Source: Candidatus Paracaedibacter acanthamoebae (lineage in GTDB: Bacteria; Pseudomonadota; Alphaproteobacteria; Paracaedibacterales; Paracaedibacteraceae). From it: a DNA stretch of 64,000 nucleotides. Shown here piece after piece: positions 18,831-29,200 of the stretch (its first letter is position 1; each line of letters begins with the position of its first letter). The stretch lies in assembly GCF_000742835.1 (NCBI RefSeq), contig NZ_CP008941.1:2285690-2349689 (forward strand), read 5' to 3'. A model generated the notes under the pieces. It was not told where the DNA came from. It did not search any database and worked only from the letters and a program-made list of their open reading frames with translations. The translations under genes were made by a program, and so were the position numbers.

Positions 18831-19178
18831 TTAAAATATTTTCCCTTGATTGTAGGCTTTGATGCCTCGGGTCCGAGTTTCAACAGCCGACATATCAACT
18901 GATAGCTGCTCCATTCGACGTTTTAAGGCTGTCAATTTGTGGGCTAACTTATCCGCAAATTCACGCATTTCACGTCGAGCTGTTTCTTGTTCTTGAGCTG
19001 AATAAGCTGATAATTGCGCCAGTAAGTGAGAAAGTTTATCTTGTTCCTCAGTAAACGTTTCAGAAAGAGCTTCCTCTTCTGGCATCGCCAAAAGACGGTC
19101 TTGCAAAGCATGGAACTCAGTCAAAAATTGTTGAAATGTTAATTGTTGATCAGACATGGGGCGGACCACTGAATTCAT
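18831..19178 (-). CDS. Small coiled-coil protein, first gene of the fliO-fliP operon
   Basis: A 115-residue, charged, fully helical protein without signal peptide or membrane segment. It has Glu/Gln/Leu-rich heptads over residues ~15-95 and a basic C-terminal RTRGIKAYNQ. That make-up resembles flagellar export chaperones of the FlgN/FliT type, but the match is only by length and composition. Position touching fliO suggests a flagellar job. The start at 19178 is supported by GGAG six bases upstream; an internal ATG at 19157 has no comparable site. Confidence 0.7.
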   Translation of the reverse strand: MNSVVRPMSDQQLTFQQFLTEFHALQDRLLAMPEEEALSETFTEEQDKLSHLLAQLSAYSAQEQETARREMREFADKLAHKLTALKRRMEQLSVDMSAVETRTRGIKAYNQGKIF

Positions 19179-19338
19179 CTATAACTCCATTTTACCCATT
19201 TTTATCATCTTTTGTCTATTTTATGATAAATATTAGTTAAAATATTCATAACTTGTATTTTAAAAAAAATGTATTATTGTCGCAACTTAGCAAAGGGAGC
19301 ATTTGCGTTTTTCAATATCATTATGCTAAGTTAAACGC

Positions 19339-20625
19339 ATGCACCACGATATGCGACTTATTGAAATTACTTTAGTTGTGGTCGCAGCATTGGCTGGCGG
19401 CTTGGGATTTGTACGTCTAAAGCAGCCTCCTATTCTGGGATACATTCTAGCGGGTATAATTTTAGGACCTTCTGGTTTTGCTTATGTGGAAAGTCGCGAT
19501 CTCATTGAAACCATGGCTGAACTGGGCGTTCTATTGCTCCTTTTTGTGGTTGGTATGGAATTAAACCTCAGAACCTTTAAGAATGCCTGGCTCCAAACCA
19601 CCTTATGCACAGTTTTGCAGATCGCCATCAGCCTTATGGTGTCCTTAGGATTGGCTCCATTTTTTGGTTGGTCTTTGGGGATGTCTTTATTGCTTGGATT
19701 TGTTCTGGCCCTTTCATCCACGGCGGTTGTTGTTAATCTATTGGAACGTATTGGCGAAATGCGGACTGAATCTGGACAATTGGCGATTGGTGTTTTGATT
19801 GCGCAGGATCTAGCCATTGTACCGATGATTTTGATTCTGCGTAATCTAAATAGCGGATCAATTTTTGAGCCAGGCCTTATTATTAAGCTTGCTTTATCGA
19901 TCGCAATCATTGTGGGGTTAATTTCTTATCTGTCACGTAAACAGCGTGTCCGTATTCCTTTAACTCAAATTATTTCCGGTGAAAAAGATTTAACGCCGCT
20001 GGCTAGCCTCGGCTTTTGTTTTGCCGCAGCGGCAATTTCGGGGTTAATTGGGTTATCAGCTGCCTATGGCGCGTTTTTGGCCGGACTTGTTTTGGGTAAT
20101 ACCCATGAAAGAATCGTTTTGCTTGAGACAACAAAGCCAATTCAAAGCACTTTATTAATGGTCTTCTTTTTATCGATCGGATTGTTGCTTGATCTAAATT
20201 TTATTGTGGATCATTGGATCATGGTTACGGTGTTGTTGTTTGTTCTGACAATTGGAAAAACAGCCATTAATATTGGTATTCTTCATATTTTAAAAGTACC
20301 ACGAGCGCAATCTTTTCTTGTTGGCGTCGTTTTGTCACAGCTGGGCGAGTTTGCTTTTCTTTTGGCCACCGTTGGACATCAATCGGGCATTATTGATGAT
20401 CGCGGGCAAAAATTAATTGTAGCAATGACAGTTCTATCGTTAGCATTTAGCCCTGTTTGGCTTGCGACAGCTCGCCGGTTAAAAGAACATGTCGATTCTC
20501 GAGCGCTCAGCTTTACCAACATTCTTGCCATGGCTTTTGGGCCCGAATTCAGCTGGGTACAACGCCGATTGCAGCGTAAAAAAACTGTCTTAAATGAGAT
20601 TATTGTCGATGATGAAGACGGCTAG
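19339..20625 (+). CDS. CPA2-family cation:proton antiporter membrane domain (KefB/YbaL-like)
   Basis: A 428-residue polytopic membrane protein with about 12 hydrophobic segments. The opening GFVRLKQPPILGYILAGIILGP and the core LALSSTAVVVNLL and GVLIAQDLAIVPM are typical of monovalent cation:proton antiporter-2 proteins. The C-terminal RCK/TrkA-N domain of full KefB/KefC is missing, so regulation by NAD(H) or glutathione adducts is not expected. Its 3' end overlaps the rnhB start region in another frame, so the two are probably co-expressed. The substrate (K+ or Na+) cannot be told from sequence. Confidence 0.9.
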   Translation: MHHDMRLIEITLVVVAALAGGLGFVRLKQPPILGYILAGIILGPSGFAYVESRDLIETMAELGVLLLLFVVGMELNLRTFKNAWLQTTLCTVLQIAISLMVSLGLAPFFGWSLGMSLLLGFVLALSSTAVVVNLLERIGEMRTESGQLAIGVLIAQDLAIVPMILILRNLNSGSIFEPGLIIKLALSIAIIVGLISYLSRKQRVRIPLTQIISGEKDLTPLASLGFCFAAAAISGLIGLSAAYGAFLAGLVLGNTHERIVLLETTKPIQSTLLMVFFLSIGLLLDLNFIVDHWIMVTVLLFVLTIGKTAINIGILHILKVPRAQSFLVGVVLSQLGEFAFLLATVGHQSGIIDDRGQKLIVAMTVLSLAFSPVWLATARRLKEHVDSRALSFTNILAMAFGPEFSWVQRRLQRKKTVLNEIIVDDEDG

Positions 20626-21268
20626 ACCTACTTTTAATCTCGAAAACTCCTGCCCTTCTTTTAAACTCATTGCTGGAATTGATGAAGCTGGTTGTGGTCC
20701 ATTGGCTGGTCCGGTGGTAGCAGGGGCAGTAATTTTTCTAACACATGATTTACCGCGTGCTCTTCAATCCATTATTCATGATTCCAAAAAACTCACGGAA
20801 AAGAAAAGGACAGCAGCCTTTAAGTTCATGCGTGAGTTAAGTGGCACGGTGCTGCATTATGGGGTGGGGATTGCCGATGTGATCGAGATCGATCAATTAA
20901 ACATTGGACGAGCTACCCGCCTTGCCATGGAAAGGTCAGTTTTAGCCTTACCCGTTCAACCTGAGTTTGCCTTGATTGATGGTATCCGCAAACCCAATCT
21001 GTCGTGCCCTTCGATGACAGTTGTTAAAGGAGACGCCACCTCTTTATCCATTGCAGCGGCATCGATTTTTGCTAAGGTGACCCGGGATCGCTTGATGCAG
21101 ACCCTCGACCTTAATTATCCAGCTTATGGGTGGGGTAGAAATGCGGGCTATGGGACAGCGCACCATTTGCAAGCCATTCATACTCATGGCATAACGCCTC
21201 ACCATAGAAAATCTTTTGAGCCCATCAAAACAATGATGGGTGTCTCTGTTCAGGGTGAACTTTTTTAG
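20594..21268 (+). CDS. rnhB: Ribonuclease HII
   Basis: Cleaves RNA in RNA-DNA hybrids and starts ribonucleotide excision. The N-terminal active-site motif GIDEAGCGPLAGPVVAGAV carries the first Asp-Glu pair, DSKKLTEKKR follows, and the third acidic residue lies in FALIDG with another in KVTRD. At 224 residues the length is normal. The first ATG lies 31 bp inside the antiporter gene. ATG codons a few residues downstream are also possible starts. Confidence 0.96.
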   Translation: MRLLSMMKTARPTFNLENSCPSFKLIAGIDEAGCGPLAGPVVAGAVIFLTHDLPRALQSIIHDSKKLTEKKRTAAFKFMRELSGTVLHYGVGIADVIEIDQLNIGRATRLAMERSVLALPVQPEFALIDGIRKPNLSCPSMTVVKGDATSLSIAAASIFAKVTRDRLMQTLDLNYPAYGWGRNAGYGTAHHLQAIHTHGITPHHRKSFEPIKTMMGVSVQGELF

Positions 21269-21474
21269 ATTCATTTCCTTTTCAACCACCCGCTGTGTTT
21301 TTATATAAGAAAACAAGTTCTTGGACCTTTATGAATCTTGCGGTTTTGCAGGACCTTTTTTAGGCCCCCAAAATAAAATTCTCGTTTGGAAAATAGAGCA
21401 AGTATTTTTCCAAAATTTAAAAAAATTCCCTAAATTTTACCAAAATTTAACCTGAGGCCTCTTATTTTAAGGGT

Positions 21475-22044
21475 ATGAAGAACGATCATGACGATTATTA
21501 TTACATTCCATATCTATCTGGCCAACGGGCTGGTAAGGGGGAAAGCATGTCAAGCGTGAGAGCTTCTTTTGTTTTCGCATTCGCCATACTTGCAAGTGTT
21601 GGGGCCGTCCTTTTATATCTTGATCATTCCGATCGATTTAAATTAACGACGGGGAAACAGGGATTGTACATTTTTGATAAGAAAACGACAGCCACTAATT
21701 TCTGTGATACATACCGTTGTATTGGAATTAGCCCTAAATTTATTATGCCTAAAAAGGTTGATATTGTTCAAATTCCTGGTGTTCAAGTAAGCTCTCAGAT
21801 TCAACAGCCAACACCGACCATTGCATCCTTGATGATGCCGCCGCAACGCCAAGATCCCGTGCCTTCTCCAGTTCCGGTAAAAGAGCCCATGCCTGTTCCC
21901 TCTCAACCACCAGTTGTGCAACCTAAGGATCCTCCACCTCAAACAGCAGCACTGTCTCAACCGGCTAAGAATAAATTCCATGTGGTTGAAGATGAGGATA
22001 TGGGGGGCTTTATTAATGCCCCTGACTCATCTGAGGATGAGTAA
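21475..22044 (+). CDS. Membrane-anchored proline-rich hypothetical protein
   Basis: Not recognised. A 189-residue protein with one transmembrane helix (VFAFAILASVGAVLLYL, residues ~30-46), a Cys pair (FCDTYRCIG), and then a long Pro/Gln-rich segment (VPSPVPVKEPMPVPSQPP) before an acidic end. The topology suggests a bitopic periplasmic or cell-wall spanning protein. An internal ATG at 21547 would remove the polar N-terminal 24 residues. It converges on mipZ with 14 bp between stops, so it may share a bidirectional terminator. Real coding is supported by sensible domain order. Confidence 0.65.
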   Translation: MKNDHDDYYYIPYLSGQRAGKGESMSSVRASFVFAFAILASVGAVLLYLDHSDRFKLTTGKQGLYIFDKKTTATNFCDTYRCIGISPKFIMPKKVDIVQIPGVQVSSQIQQPTPTIASLMMPPQRQDPVPSPVPVKEPMPVPSQPPVVQPKDPPPQTAALSQPAKNKFHVVEDEDMGGFINAPDSSEDE

Positions 22045-22058
22045 TAAAAAAGTTAAGT

Positions 22059-22886
22059 TTAAGCGACTGCTTGGTCACGTAGAGCAGGCGGTAGGTTGAG
22101 CCTATCTAATAAGTCAGTGAGCTCTTGCTTAGCGGCCACATGCGAGAGGGTCATCGGTGTGCCTGTTTCGCGCATATCCAGCAAAGTCAAACCATTTAAG
22201 AACAGTTCACGGAAAATCACCCGTTCGCCGAAGCCCGGCAGTAAGCGGAATCCAATTCTCTTAGAGAGGGCCCCTAACACCCGTTCCATTTCTTCACGGT
22301 TACGAGAGTGAATGCTGGCCAACCGATTCCGCAAAACGATCCAATCAATTTTGCCCCCATCACGCATGGCGCGTTGTTTTTTCTGATCCCAAACCATTTC
22401 GGCATATGTACTTGGGCGCAAGATATCCAAAGAATCCGGCGCGAGACGAACTAACATGTCAAGGTCAATAAAGCTATCGTTAAGGGGGGTGATTAATGTG
22501 TTTGCATAGGAATGAGCAAGTCGTGATAAGTGAGTGTCACTTCCCGGCGTGTCAATGACAATAAAATGACAATCATGAAGTTGCTCTAAGGCCTGAGTGA
22601 ATTGCATTTCCTCTTCTTGTCGGGCGGCTGTTGCGCTTTCAAGATTGCTGCGAAAAACTGCGATATGGGTAGGCAAAGGTAGGGCAAGGCCAGATTGTTG
22701 GACCCGGTGTTGGCGATTTTCCACATACCGTGATAGAGTCCCTTGGCGAGCGTCCACGTCAATGGACCCCACTTTGTAACCTTTCCAAAGTAAAGCTGTG
22801 ATGACATGCATGGTCACCGTTGATTTGCCGGTTCCCCCTTTTTCATTGCCTAGAACGATAATATAGGGTTTAGTTTCAACACTCAT
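22059..22886 (-). CDS. mipZ: Cell-division positioning ATPase MipZ (ParA family)
   Basis: A 275-residue ParA-type ATPase. The deviant Walker A GNEKGGTGKST (residues 13-23) and SIDVDARQGTLSRYVENR are hallmark MipZ sequences, distinct from chromosomal ParA, and DTPGSDTHLSRLAH is the Walker B region. In alphaproteobacteria MipZ forms a gradient through ParB and inhibits FtsZ away from midcell. Its presence supports an alphaproteobacterial origin. No ParB is next to it. It is divergent from the giant haemagglutinin-like gene. Confidence 0.93.
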   Translation of the reverse strand: MSVETKPYIIVLGNEKGGTGKSTVTMHVITALLWKGYKVGSIDVDARQGTLSRYVENRQHRVQQSGLALPLPTHIAVFRSNLESATAARQEEEMQFTQALEQLHDCHFIVIDTPGSDTHLSRLAHSYANTLITPLNDSFIDLDMLVRLAPDSLDILRPSTYAEMVWDQKKQRAMRDGGKIDWIVLRNRLASIHSRNREEMERVLGALSKRIGFRLLPGFGERVIFRELFLNGLTLLDMRETGTPMTLSHVAAKQELTDLLDRLNLPPALRDQAVA

Positions 22887-23290
22887 AATTTATGCACCTC
22901 TGCCTTATTGTTAGCTCTAAGTTTATGCGAACTTGCTTGCAAAAAAAAGAACAGAAATCAAATTATAGTTTTTTGAATAACACCCCTTACCTTAAATCAC
23001 CCATAAGTCATTATATTAGTCATCTTATTTTTTTTATTTAAATAAAATTTTCTATAATAATTGTAAAATTTAATAAAACTGATGTAATTAAAAAAATGGT
23101 TAAAAATAATTAATTATAAAGTTCATTGAATTATTTTTCAGAAATGGTGAAAAAAGCGCAATAACAGCATTTTAGGGGCTTGAAAAAGTCTTAATAAAGT
23201 ATTAAAACCTCTTTCAGATTGTTGTTCTTTCGACCAGAGCCCTCGTTATTTATAAAATTTCGAGGGCTTTATTATGGAGTAAAAATATAA
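22887..23290 (+). promoter_or_regulatory. AT-rich divergent intergenic region with leader hairpin before the giant toxin gene
   Basis: A 404-bp gap between mipZ and the giant gene, very AT-rich with long A and T runs. Near its right end an inverted repeat (23236-23245 with 23261-23270, core AGCCCTCG / CGAGGGCT) with a 15-base AT loop is followed by TTTATTA and then by GGAG (23276-23279), 11 bases before the ATG. It looks like a terminator or attenuator hairpin placed in the 5' leader. There is no upstream plus-strand gene that it could terminate. Confidence 0.5.
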
Positions 23291-26200
23291 ATGTTTTTTC
23301 GTAAAATTGTGTCTTCGTTGGTGATTGTTTCCTATACGAAGCTTGTGATCGCATCGTCGTTTGCGGTAGAGGCGGAATTTCAAAAGGCCAGCCATATTTT
23401 AAAATTATCCATTGATCGCACCGTCGACTCTACCGGGAACTCTACATTCTTAGACCTGAGGGTGGTTAAGCAAGATATAGCGACCGGCGAAAAAGAGGAT
23501 CTTCCCTCGGCTCAAGTGGATTTTGAAGAACAATCGACCACAGGAACCATTGTGCCGGTGGTGGGAAAGAACGATACGTGTAGCTGGTTTGAATGGATGG
23601 TCCCCGATGTTGGCATCATTAAAGTTGACTTAAACGGCAACATAGTGCTGCAGGGAGTAACGCACCAATCGCCGACTTCTCTTCTCAAGATTAAGACCTC
23701 TCATCTCATTACTCTACGCAATTGCGCTATCCATAATTTACATTTGAGCAGCCATGCCGCCTTATTAGAGGGAAACAATCGGTTAACCAACTATAAAGCC
23801 AATCATACATTTGGCATCACCGCTTTTAATGGGGGCCAAGAACAGCTCAAGAATCTTCTTTTAAAGCAAGGTCGTTTCTTGAATGCGACGACTCTCTCTG
23901 TGCAAGGTGAAGGGATTTGGGATCTGCGTGGCAATTCTTTTGTTAACCAAGGGAATCTTATTATTGGAGCTCAAGGCCATACCATTAACAATGCATCCCT
24001 AGTCTCTAATCTGGGTTGTATTCAGGGCGGTCAACTCCAGCTTTGGGCAACGAACTATCTCAATTCGGGCACCCTGGATTTAGCCAAGTTACGCATTCAC
24101 ACCCGGGAAAATATGATTAACCAAGGCCAGATTCATACAGCCGAGGAGGGAATCTATCGCTTTGGTAGCCAATTGATCAATAGCGGTCAGATAACCAGCG
24201 ACAATACTTATCTATTTGCTTCTACCCGGGCAATAGGCACGTTGATAAATAAGGGGTCTATGAGCGCTCCACAGGGAAATTTTAAAAGCCTTAAGCTCAT
24301 TAACAATCAAGATATCGGCCATCAACGCACTCTGCTACAAGATAGCCATTTGACTAATACGCAGTCGATAGAGTTAGGGGAAATCCAATCAACCTCAATC
24401 CTCCTAACGTTGCTCAATTCAGGATCGTTGACAGGAAGCGGTACATTAACCCTGAGAGCAGGCGAAAATTCTGGTGCCATGACGGTAACAGACTTAGTGT
24501 TCACCCCATCCTGTGATCCATTGAGTCACTCTCAACCCTTTAAAAATTCAGGGAGCTTGAGAGGGCAAACGGTGACCTCGTTAGGACAAGCCCTCGCGAA
24601 TCAAGGGCAGTGTGAGATGGAGGTTTTGACTTTAAATAACGGAGCCAAATTGACCAATGGGGCTGGAGGAGAACTTGATATTGATTTACTCTTCTTACCG
24701 GCAGGAATTCTGCACAATGAAGGGATGGTGCGCGTGCAGGCATTGGATGGAGAGTCTCTCGATCATGCTTCTTTAATAGAGAATTCTGGACGGTTAGAGC
24801 TCAGCCATATTCTTCAGAACGACTATCAAGATCTGGATGGGCGTATTCTCGCGCTTATTTTAAATAATAATGGTCAGTTTATTGCTAACAGCGATTTAGT
24901 CTATGATTATTTCCGGATTTATCGCGGCCATTATCTAAGTCGCTCTCTTAATCGTAATGTGAATGTAAAGGTATCTCCTCATCAAGGTTATTACCCTTCT
25001 AATCCGCCCCAGAGATGGTTTATCGACGGTAGAGTATCGGCACCCTCCTTGAGGATCAAGCATCTTCCTTTAGCCGATGAATTTCTGCGAACCCTCAGCC
25101 GTACCCATGTTATTGACGAAAGTACCACTTGGGCTGCCTGGATTTATTTGTCTTTTTATAATTCGATCGTTTCCCAATCTCATGATCTCTCAAGTTTAGG
25201 ACACCTGATTTTAGAAGGATGGCATCCTATCGCAACATTGGCGTTCCAAGACAATATTATTACTAAAGGAATTTCCCTGCGTAATTTCAACCATATTTCT
25301 ATAGAAAAGTCTCTTCGCGCCACCACGGGCAATATTAAAGTCGATCAAACAGATGCCTTAAGGGTGGGTGTTGACAATGACCATCTAGGAGAACTACGCG
25401 CGGATCAGGGTGAGATTGATGTCCAAGTTAATAACTTAGCCGATCTCCGGTATGCAAAGGCTTATGCAAAAAACAAACTGGAGATTGAGTCGCTTAATAA
25501 AACCGTTCAATTTGGTGAAAGGGTCATTGTGCCAGCTCATGAAGTGGCCCAAAAAGTTCCCTCAGATCCAAATGAATTTATGGGGAGAGCAACCTTTGGT
25601 TCAGCAAGCCGTTCTACAGAGTTTTATCTTCCTAATAAAAGTTGTCTTCACAGCGAAACAAATCGTGTTGTTTTAAAAGCAAAAGAACAAATTGAGGGTC
25701 AATTTGGTTCTGTCTTTGGGGGACAAGGTTTCCATTTCAAAGCCGCCGATATTAATTTATTGAATACCAATTTATTTTTACTAGGCGATTCAACCATTGA
25801 AGCCAATTCATTTCATTATCACCGTACACCAAATGTCAAGTTAAGTTTTGGGAATATAGGAGATACGTACAATATAAACTATACGGTTCAAACTTCGCAC
25901 GTTGCTCGTCTTTTCTTATTAGGAAACTTAAATCTCTTAGCACCTCACTTTGATGTTTCAGGAAATGATGGTTTCATTTCGGGAGATCTTATTCGGTATG
26001 GTCAAATTCTTGACGACCAATCAGAATTTATTCGCTTCAAGTCTTATCTTCATTTTCAAGAATACTTTAAAAAGAAGATTGTCATTCCTGTTCCTATGTG
26101 TTTCGGCCGTCACATAAGAATAGAGTTTCCCTATAAAGCTGATTGTGTTGGCACGTCGGGAGGTAACTTTGTTCTTGGCCAACGATTATCGCTTGATAGG

Positions 26201-29200
26201 GGGGGTGAATTGAGCGTTGAGGGTGGTGACCTCTCCGCTCAGCATATAAGGGCTAATCTATCAGCTGTCCAACTTCAAGCCTTAAGGGCTGCCATTCAGC
26301 GTGCTCCAAGCCAAATTACTCGTCTTGATACAGAGATGGAAGTTATGGCTCAAGGCAACCCTCTTATTAACCAAACAGCTGAGGGACGATTAATTGTTGG
26401 AACAGAAGACTCTACGATCGTTCAGCGTCCTCTTCATCTGCCTTTCTTAGACCCCGTCCGGGGCGTGCTGACGCTTACTCTTCCTCAAGATATTGATTTC
26501 CGAATGGACCCAACCCTGGAGGCCCTTTCCTTGATGTATCATTTCCATCGAACCACGGGCCGAGTTTATGATAACCAAGGAAACAGTGGAGTGGCAGCGT
26601 ACAAGGCCGGACTCACAATGGGAAGAGGTTTAGCACTCCTGGGAATACCTTTAACCCCCCAATGGTTAGGAACTCTGAATACAGTTCTTTTATTTTATCA
26701 AACTGTCAGCTGTAATGGTCAACAATACTTGGTTCCTCACGCCTATATTCCTCAAACAACCCAAGCCGATCGGGTTCAGCGAAACGGCGCGCTTCAATCG
26801 AGAACCATGGATCTGACAGCCGGTACCAATACCTCCCAAGGAGGGACCTTAAGCGTTGCCGGCCCTCAAGCCTCGATGAACCTTAATTTTGGGCGCCAAG
26901 AGAGCCGCTCGGCTAACATTCCTGGCGTTGGGTCTATTGCTCCCCAAGAAATTAATGAGAACGGCGATCTTAATAAGACATTGAGAGCTGACTCTACCCT
27001 GACTGACCTAACCATGTCAGCTCCTCAAGGGAATGCTCACTTGAAAGGGGAGGGCAATGTTACGCTCGTTAATTCAACGCTCAGTGCCGGTCACACCACA
27101 ACGGTGGAGGTGGATCACAAATTAACGTTAAAGTCGAGTAGCGCTGTGAGTGATCAGGGGCCGACCCGAGTCACGGTGGGTGACTTGGAGATGGAAACGT
27201 TGATCGAAACCATCTATACAAGTAATGGCTATTATCAGCGAGCCGCGCGCGATGCGACGCTTGGTAGTAATTGCTCACTTCTTTCTGTGCAAGTGGCTAA
27301 CGATGCTGAGGCTCTGGGAGCTCTCTTTTATGGGACGGCCATTGATTTTACCACCGGCGGTACCCGGCATTTTGGGGCCGTGGCGCAACAGGGTGCTTCA
27401 GAAACTCATACGAAGAAGAAAAGCACTTACCGGGAGTGGTGTACGTATCACCTCACGCGTCTCCTTATTAAAGAAAAACCGGATAATGGAGCGGCTGAAC
27501 CATCTTCTCTTAGGCGCGGTATGCCGCTTCGTTGCCCCTCTCGAGAGGAGCAAAGCTTAACAGATTTTTATGAAAACCCAGTGTCCAGTGCTGGTAATGA
27601 TTGTGCTTTCAACTGCTTAGGCATCAGCCGTGAGGAAGCTTTAACGCTGTTGCTCTCGTTGAAAGACAAGCCCGAAGCGCGACAAATTGTTGCCCCGGAA
27701 ATCCGGCTCGCGTATATTGCTGGCGATCTCGACCTGCTCCCTGGTTTTGCCACCATGCCTGCTTACCAAAGCTTGAAAGCCTACAAAGGATTGCTGCAAA
27801 GCCTTACGCAAACCGTGGATACAGGGTTGCGCTCGGCATTGGGCTTGACGGATAGCCAGAGCTGGAAGGATGCCTACACGTCTATTCAAACTCATAACCT
27901 GCAGGACCAGTACTCAGACTTTATGGAGAAAGCCAATCATTACCTTACCTTTGATGCAGAGTTAGGGGCTTTTGCTGAACGCCCGGAGGTTTATGAACGG
28001 TACCTCTATAGTTATGTGGATACCAATAAGATGATGGGCTATCAGTTCGACCAATTTGATGCCCGGTTAGGGGTTTGGAAAAGGAGCAGCTCCGCCTTTG
28101 ACCTTCTCGCTCGACAGCTCGGTCAGAAACTGCGGATTATGTTCAACAATAAGGAGACGGGAGCTTTTGATCTGATCCATGAGGATGATTTTGACGGCGA
28201 GCCCATCACGCTATTGCATACCCGGGCGGGGACGCAAGATGGCTTTTCCGCTACCAAGGAAGAGACCGAGACGGCCCTCAATCACTTTAATGTGTTGCTC
28301 ACGGCCGACCAACAACAAAATCTTTCAGCTGACTTTGACAGGAAAGCGGCGGATGGAGCGATCTATATCTCTTCGGAAGGGAATGCTCTGGACGAGGGAA
28401 TCGTCATGCAGTCCTTAACCGGGGTGACCAAGAAATCAGGTGGCGTCTTAATAGAGACTATTGTGCAGAATTGGATGCGAGAACAAACAATAAGCCGCAA
28501 GAAAAAGTGGACTAGTCGGACCAAAAGAGTTCAGACCACCCACTTTATCGCCCAAAGTCAAGCCTGTAAGACGACGGCCCCCCAAGGGGAGGTTGAGTTC
28601 TTAGGTGGCAAAGGGCTCTTCTTAACCGCTAGTGAGATTCGGGCCCGCAAGATTCGCCTGCAAGCGGTAGACGGTGTGATCAATTTACTCACAGCCCTAG
28701 ATATCGACTCGGTTGAGACGAAGAAGCGGTCTAAAGATGCGGTCTGGAAATGCCAATCTCAAACCTTTGATTATCACGAGACCCGCCGTCCTTGCCAGTT
28801 ATTCTACGATGAAGAGGAAGGAGGGATTGAATTCCTGACACCAGAAGGGATTGTGGTGGAAATGGTGCAGGAGAAGCATTCGCGCACTGACGGGGATAAG
28901 AATCAAGGTCGACCGCGGGAATGGCAACGGCTCAAGGATTACAGTAATCTGCCTGGCTATGAATGGATGAAACTTCTCGATGAACGAGAGGATGTGGTGC
29001 GCATTTATGTGGATGAGCGGCATGATTCGGGACGTTTCGCCCATCAAGGGATGAGTGCAGCCGCCAAGGTTGTAGCCTCGATCGTCTTGACCATCTGTAC
29101 CGGTGGGGCGGGAAGTCTCTTGACCATGGTAACGTCCAGCTTAATGAACAGCATGATCATCAACACCCTGGACCAACGGGGCCGAGTCGATCGAGCCGCT

